A stretch of DNA of 64,000 bases from Sva-07 sp963710625 (lineage in GTDB: Bacteria; Actinomycetota; Acidimicrobiia; Acidimicrobiales; Ilumatobacteraceae), in contig CAVQBG010000034.1 in the NCBI GenBank assembly GCA_963710625.1, positions 1 through 64,000 of the forward strand, read 5' to 3'. Below, one piece after another: positions 62,996-64,000 of this stretch; within the stretch, counting starts at the first letter, position 1; each line of letters begins with the position of its first letter. The notes beneath the pieces were generated by a model, which was given only the letters and a program-made list of their open reading frames with translations, did not search any database and was not told the origin of the DNA. The position numbers and the translations under genes were made by a program.

Positions 62996-64000
62996 TCAGG
63001 CGTCGGCGCGCTCGGTGGCCGTGATGCCGGCGGGTCGCGGTCGACCGAACAGGTAACCCTGGCCCTTGTCGCAGCCGAGCTCACGCAACCGGTTGAGCTG
63101 CAGCGGCGTCTCGACGCCCTCGGCCACGACCGACAGCCCGAGCGAATGTCCCAGCCGCACGACGGCTTCGACGATCGAGGTGTCGTCGGCCTCGAGACCG
63201 AGCCCGGTCACGAAGGACCGGTCGACCTTGATCGCCTCGACCGGGAAACGCTTGAGATAGGTGAGTGACGAGTAGCCGGTACCGAAGTCGTCGACCGAGA
63301 GGTGCAGGCCGAGCCCGCGCAGGTCGCGCAGCGCGTTGCCGGCCGCCTGCGTGTCGGCCATCAGCGCCGTCTCGGTGATCTCGAGCCACAGCGAGTCGGC
63401 ATCGATGCCGGTCTCGCCGAGCGCATCGTGGACCAGATCGAGGAAGCTGCCGTCGATGAGCTGCTGTGTCGCCACGTTGACCGACAGCGTGCAATCGGCG
63501 AATCGGAGACCGACGGCTCGCCAATGGGCGAGCTGCGCCAGCGAGTCACGCAGGACGCGGCCACCGAGGTCGACCATCAGCCCGGCCTCCTCGGCCATCG
63601 GCAGGAACTGCGACGGCATCAGCAACCCACGATCGGGGTGCAGCCAACGCGCCAGGACCTCGAATCCGACGACCCGGCCGCCGTCGAGGTCGACGATCGG
63701 CTGGAAGTACGGCACCACCTCGCCCCGCTCGAGTCCTCGACGCAGCTCGGTGGAGGTCTGGAGCACGGCCATCGACGCTCGACGCGTCTCCTCGGTGAAC
63801 GCTTCCACCCGGTCGCGGCCCCCGGCCTTCGCCCGGTACATCGCCGCGTCGGCATCGCGGAGCAGTTCGTCGGCGGTCAGGCCCGGTGCGCTGTTGACCG
63901 CGAACCCGATGCTCGCCGTCGTGACCAGCTCGTGACCGTTGACCGTCACCGGTCGCTGGACGGCGCGGCGGAGCCGTTCGGCCACGACGGCCGGGTCGAC
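62996..64000 (-). CDS. GGDEF-EAL protein, 5' part cut by window edge
   Basis: The visible 334 codons contain the end of a GGDEF domain (VNGHELVTTASIGFAV, LRDADAAMYRAKAGGRDRVE) and a complete EAL domain (FQPIVDLDGGRVVGFEVLAR, with EVL in place of EAL; SVDDFGTGYSSLTYL; VAEGVETPLQLNRLRELGCD). The EVL variant is common in active phosphodiesterases. The GGDEF motif itself and any sensor region lie beyond 64000. Convergent with the methyltransferase. A second c-di-GMP protein in this window. Confidence 0.9.
   Translation of the reverse strand, partial: VDPAVVAERLRRAVQRPVTVNGHELVTTASIGFAVNSAPGLTADELLRDADAAMYRAKAGGRDRVEAFTEETRRASMAVLQTSTELRRGLERGEVVPYFQPIVDLDGGRVVGFEVLARWLHPDRGLLMPSQFLPMAEEAGLMVDLGGRVLRDSLAQLAHWRAVGLRFADCTLSVNVATQQLIDGSFLDLVHDALGETGIDADSLWLEITETALMADTQAAGNALRDLRGLGLHLSVDDFGTGYSSLTYLKRFPVEAIKVDRSFVTGLGLEADDTSIVEAVVRLGHSLGLSVVAEGVETPLQLNRLRELGCDKGQGYLFGRPRPAGITATERADA

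Overview
This is a high-GC window of chromosomal DNA from an actinobacterium. F420-type luciferase-like oxidoreductases, a mycobacteria-like rpsF-ssb-rpsR-rplI-dnaB locus with a DUF5318 gene close upstream, TTGTCCACA-type DnaA boxes and many GTG/TTG starts point that way. An Acidimicrobiia (Ilumatobacter-like) host is my best guess, by inference only. I see no tRNA, rRNA, prophage, transposase or CRISPR array.

Layout. 1-6400: a winged-helix regulator and a complete seven-gene Mrp cation/proton antiporter operon (mrpA to mrpG, minus strand, mostly joined by ATGA/GTGA overlaps). 6468-8839: a group-2-like sigma factor, a 2-phosphoglycerate-kinase-like protein and a HAD protein, all plus strand. 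8862-16554: D-2-hydroxyacid dehydrogenase, a glutamate-semialdehyde-mutase-like aminotransferase, a nitronate monooxygenase-like flavoprotein, an SDR, an ECF sigma factor coupled to a two-domain VOC protein, and a geranylgeranyl-reductase-like flavoprotein. 16715-21223: an F420-type oxidoreductase and a double ABC exporter cassette. 21297-30201: PhyH dioxygenase, GGDEF-EAL protein, subtilisin-like protease with SGASW repeats, and an MMPL transporter divergent from its likely TetR regulator. 30245-35907: F420-type oxidoreductase, KAS III-like synthase, EngB GTPase, a lipoprotein, a small membrane protein and a KtrB/KtrA potassium uptake pair. 36025-43439: Baeyer-Villiger-type monooxygenase, P450, and an operon of D-aminoacylase-like hydrolase, TauD-like dioxygenase and class III aminotransferase. 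43423-53257: membrane PH protein, AzlCD exporter, TrmB, MFS exporter, pirin, methyltransferase, purK/purE, and a three-part PAP2-like/kinase-like/flippase-like protein. 53315-57725: an operon of two paired di-iron proteins plus a zinc-ribbon protein, then two PLP enzymes. 57764-62341: dnaB-rplI-rpsR-ssb-rpsF, DUF192 and DUF5318. 62422-64000: a methyltransferase and a truncated GGDEF-EAL protein.

Non-coding structure is informative. Five palindromes with a GGGGTC-N-GACCCC core sit at gene 3' ends. A second hairpin family (CGTTTGCG ... CGCAAACG) has four copies, two of them identical over 56 bp. Three more hairpins share a constant 23-nt loop. At least twelve start codons lie 6-7 nt after a TANNNT hexamer, which suggests widespread leaderless transcription. 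A cluster of four DnaA-box-like sites lies upstream of dnaB.
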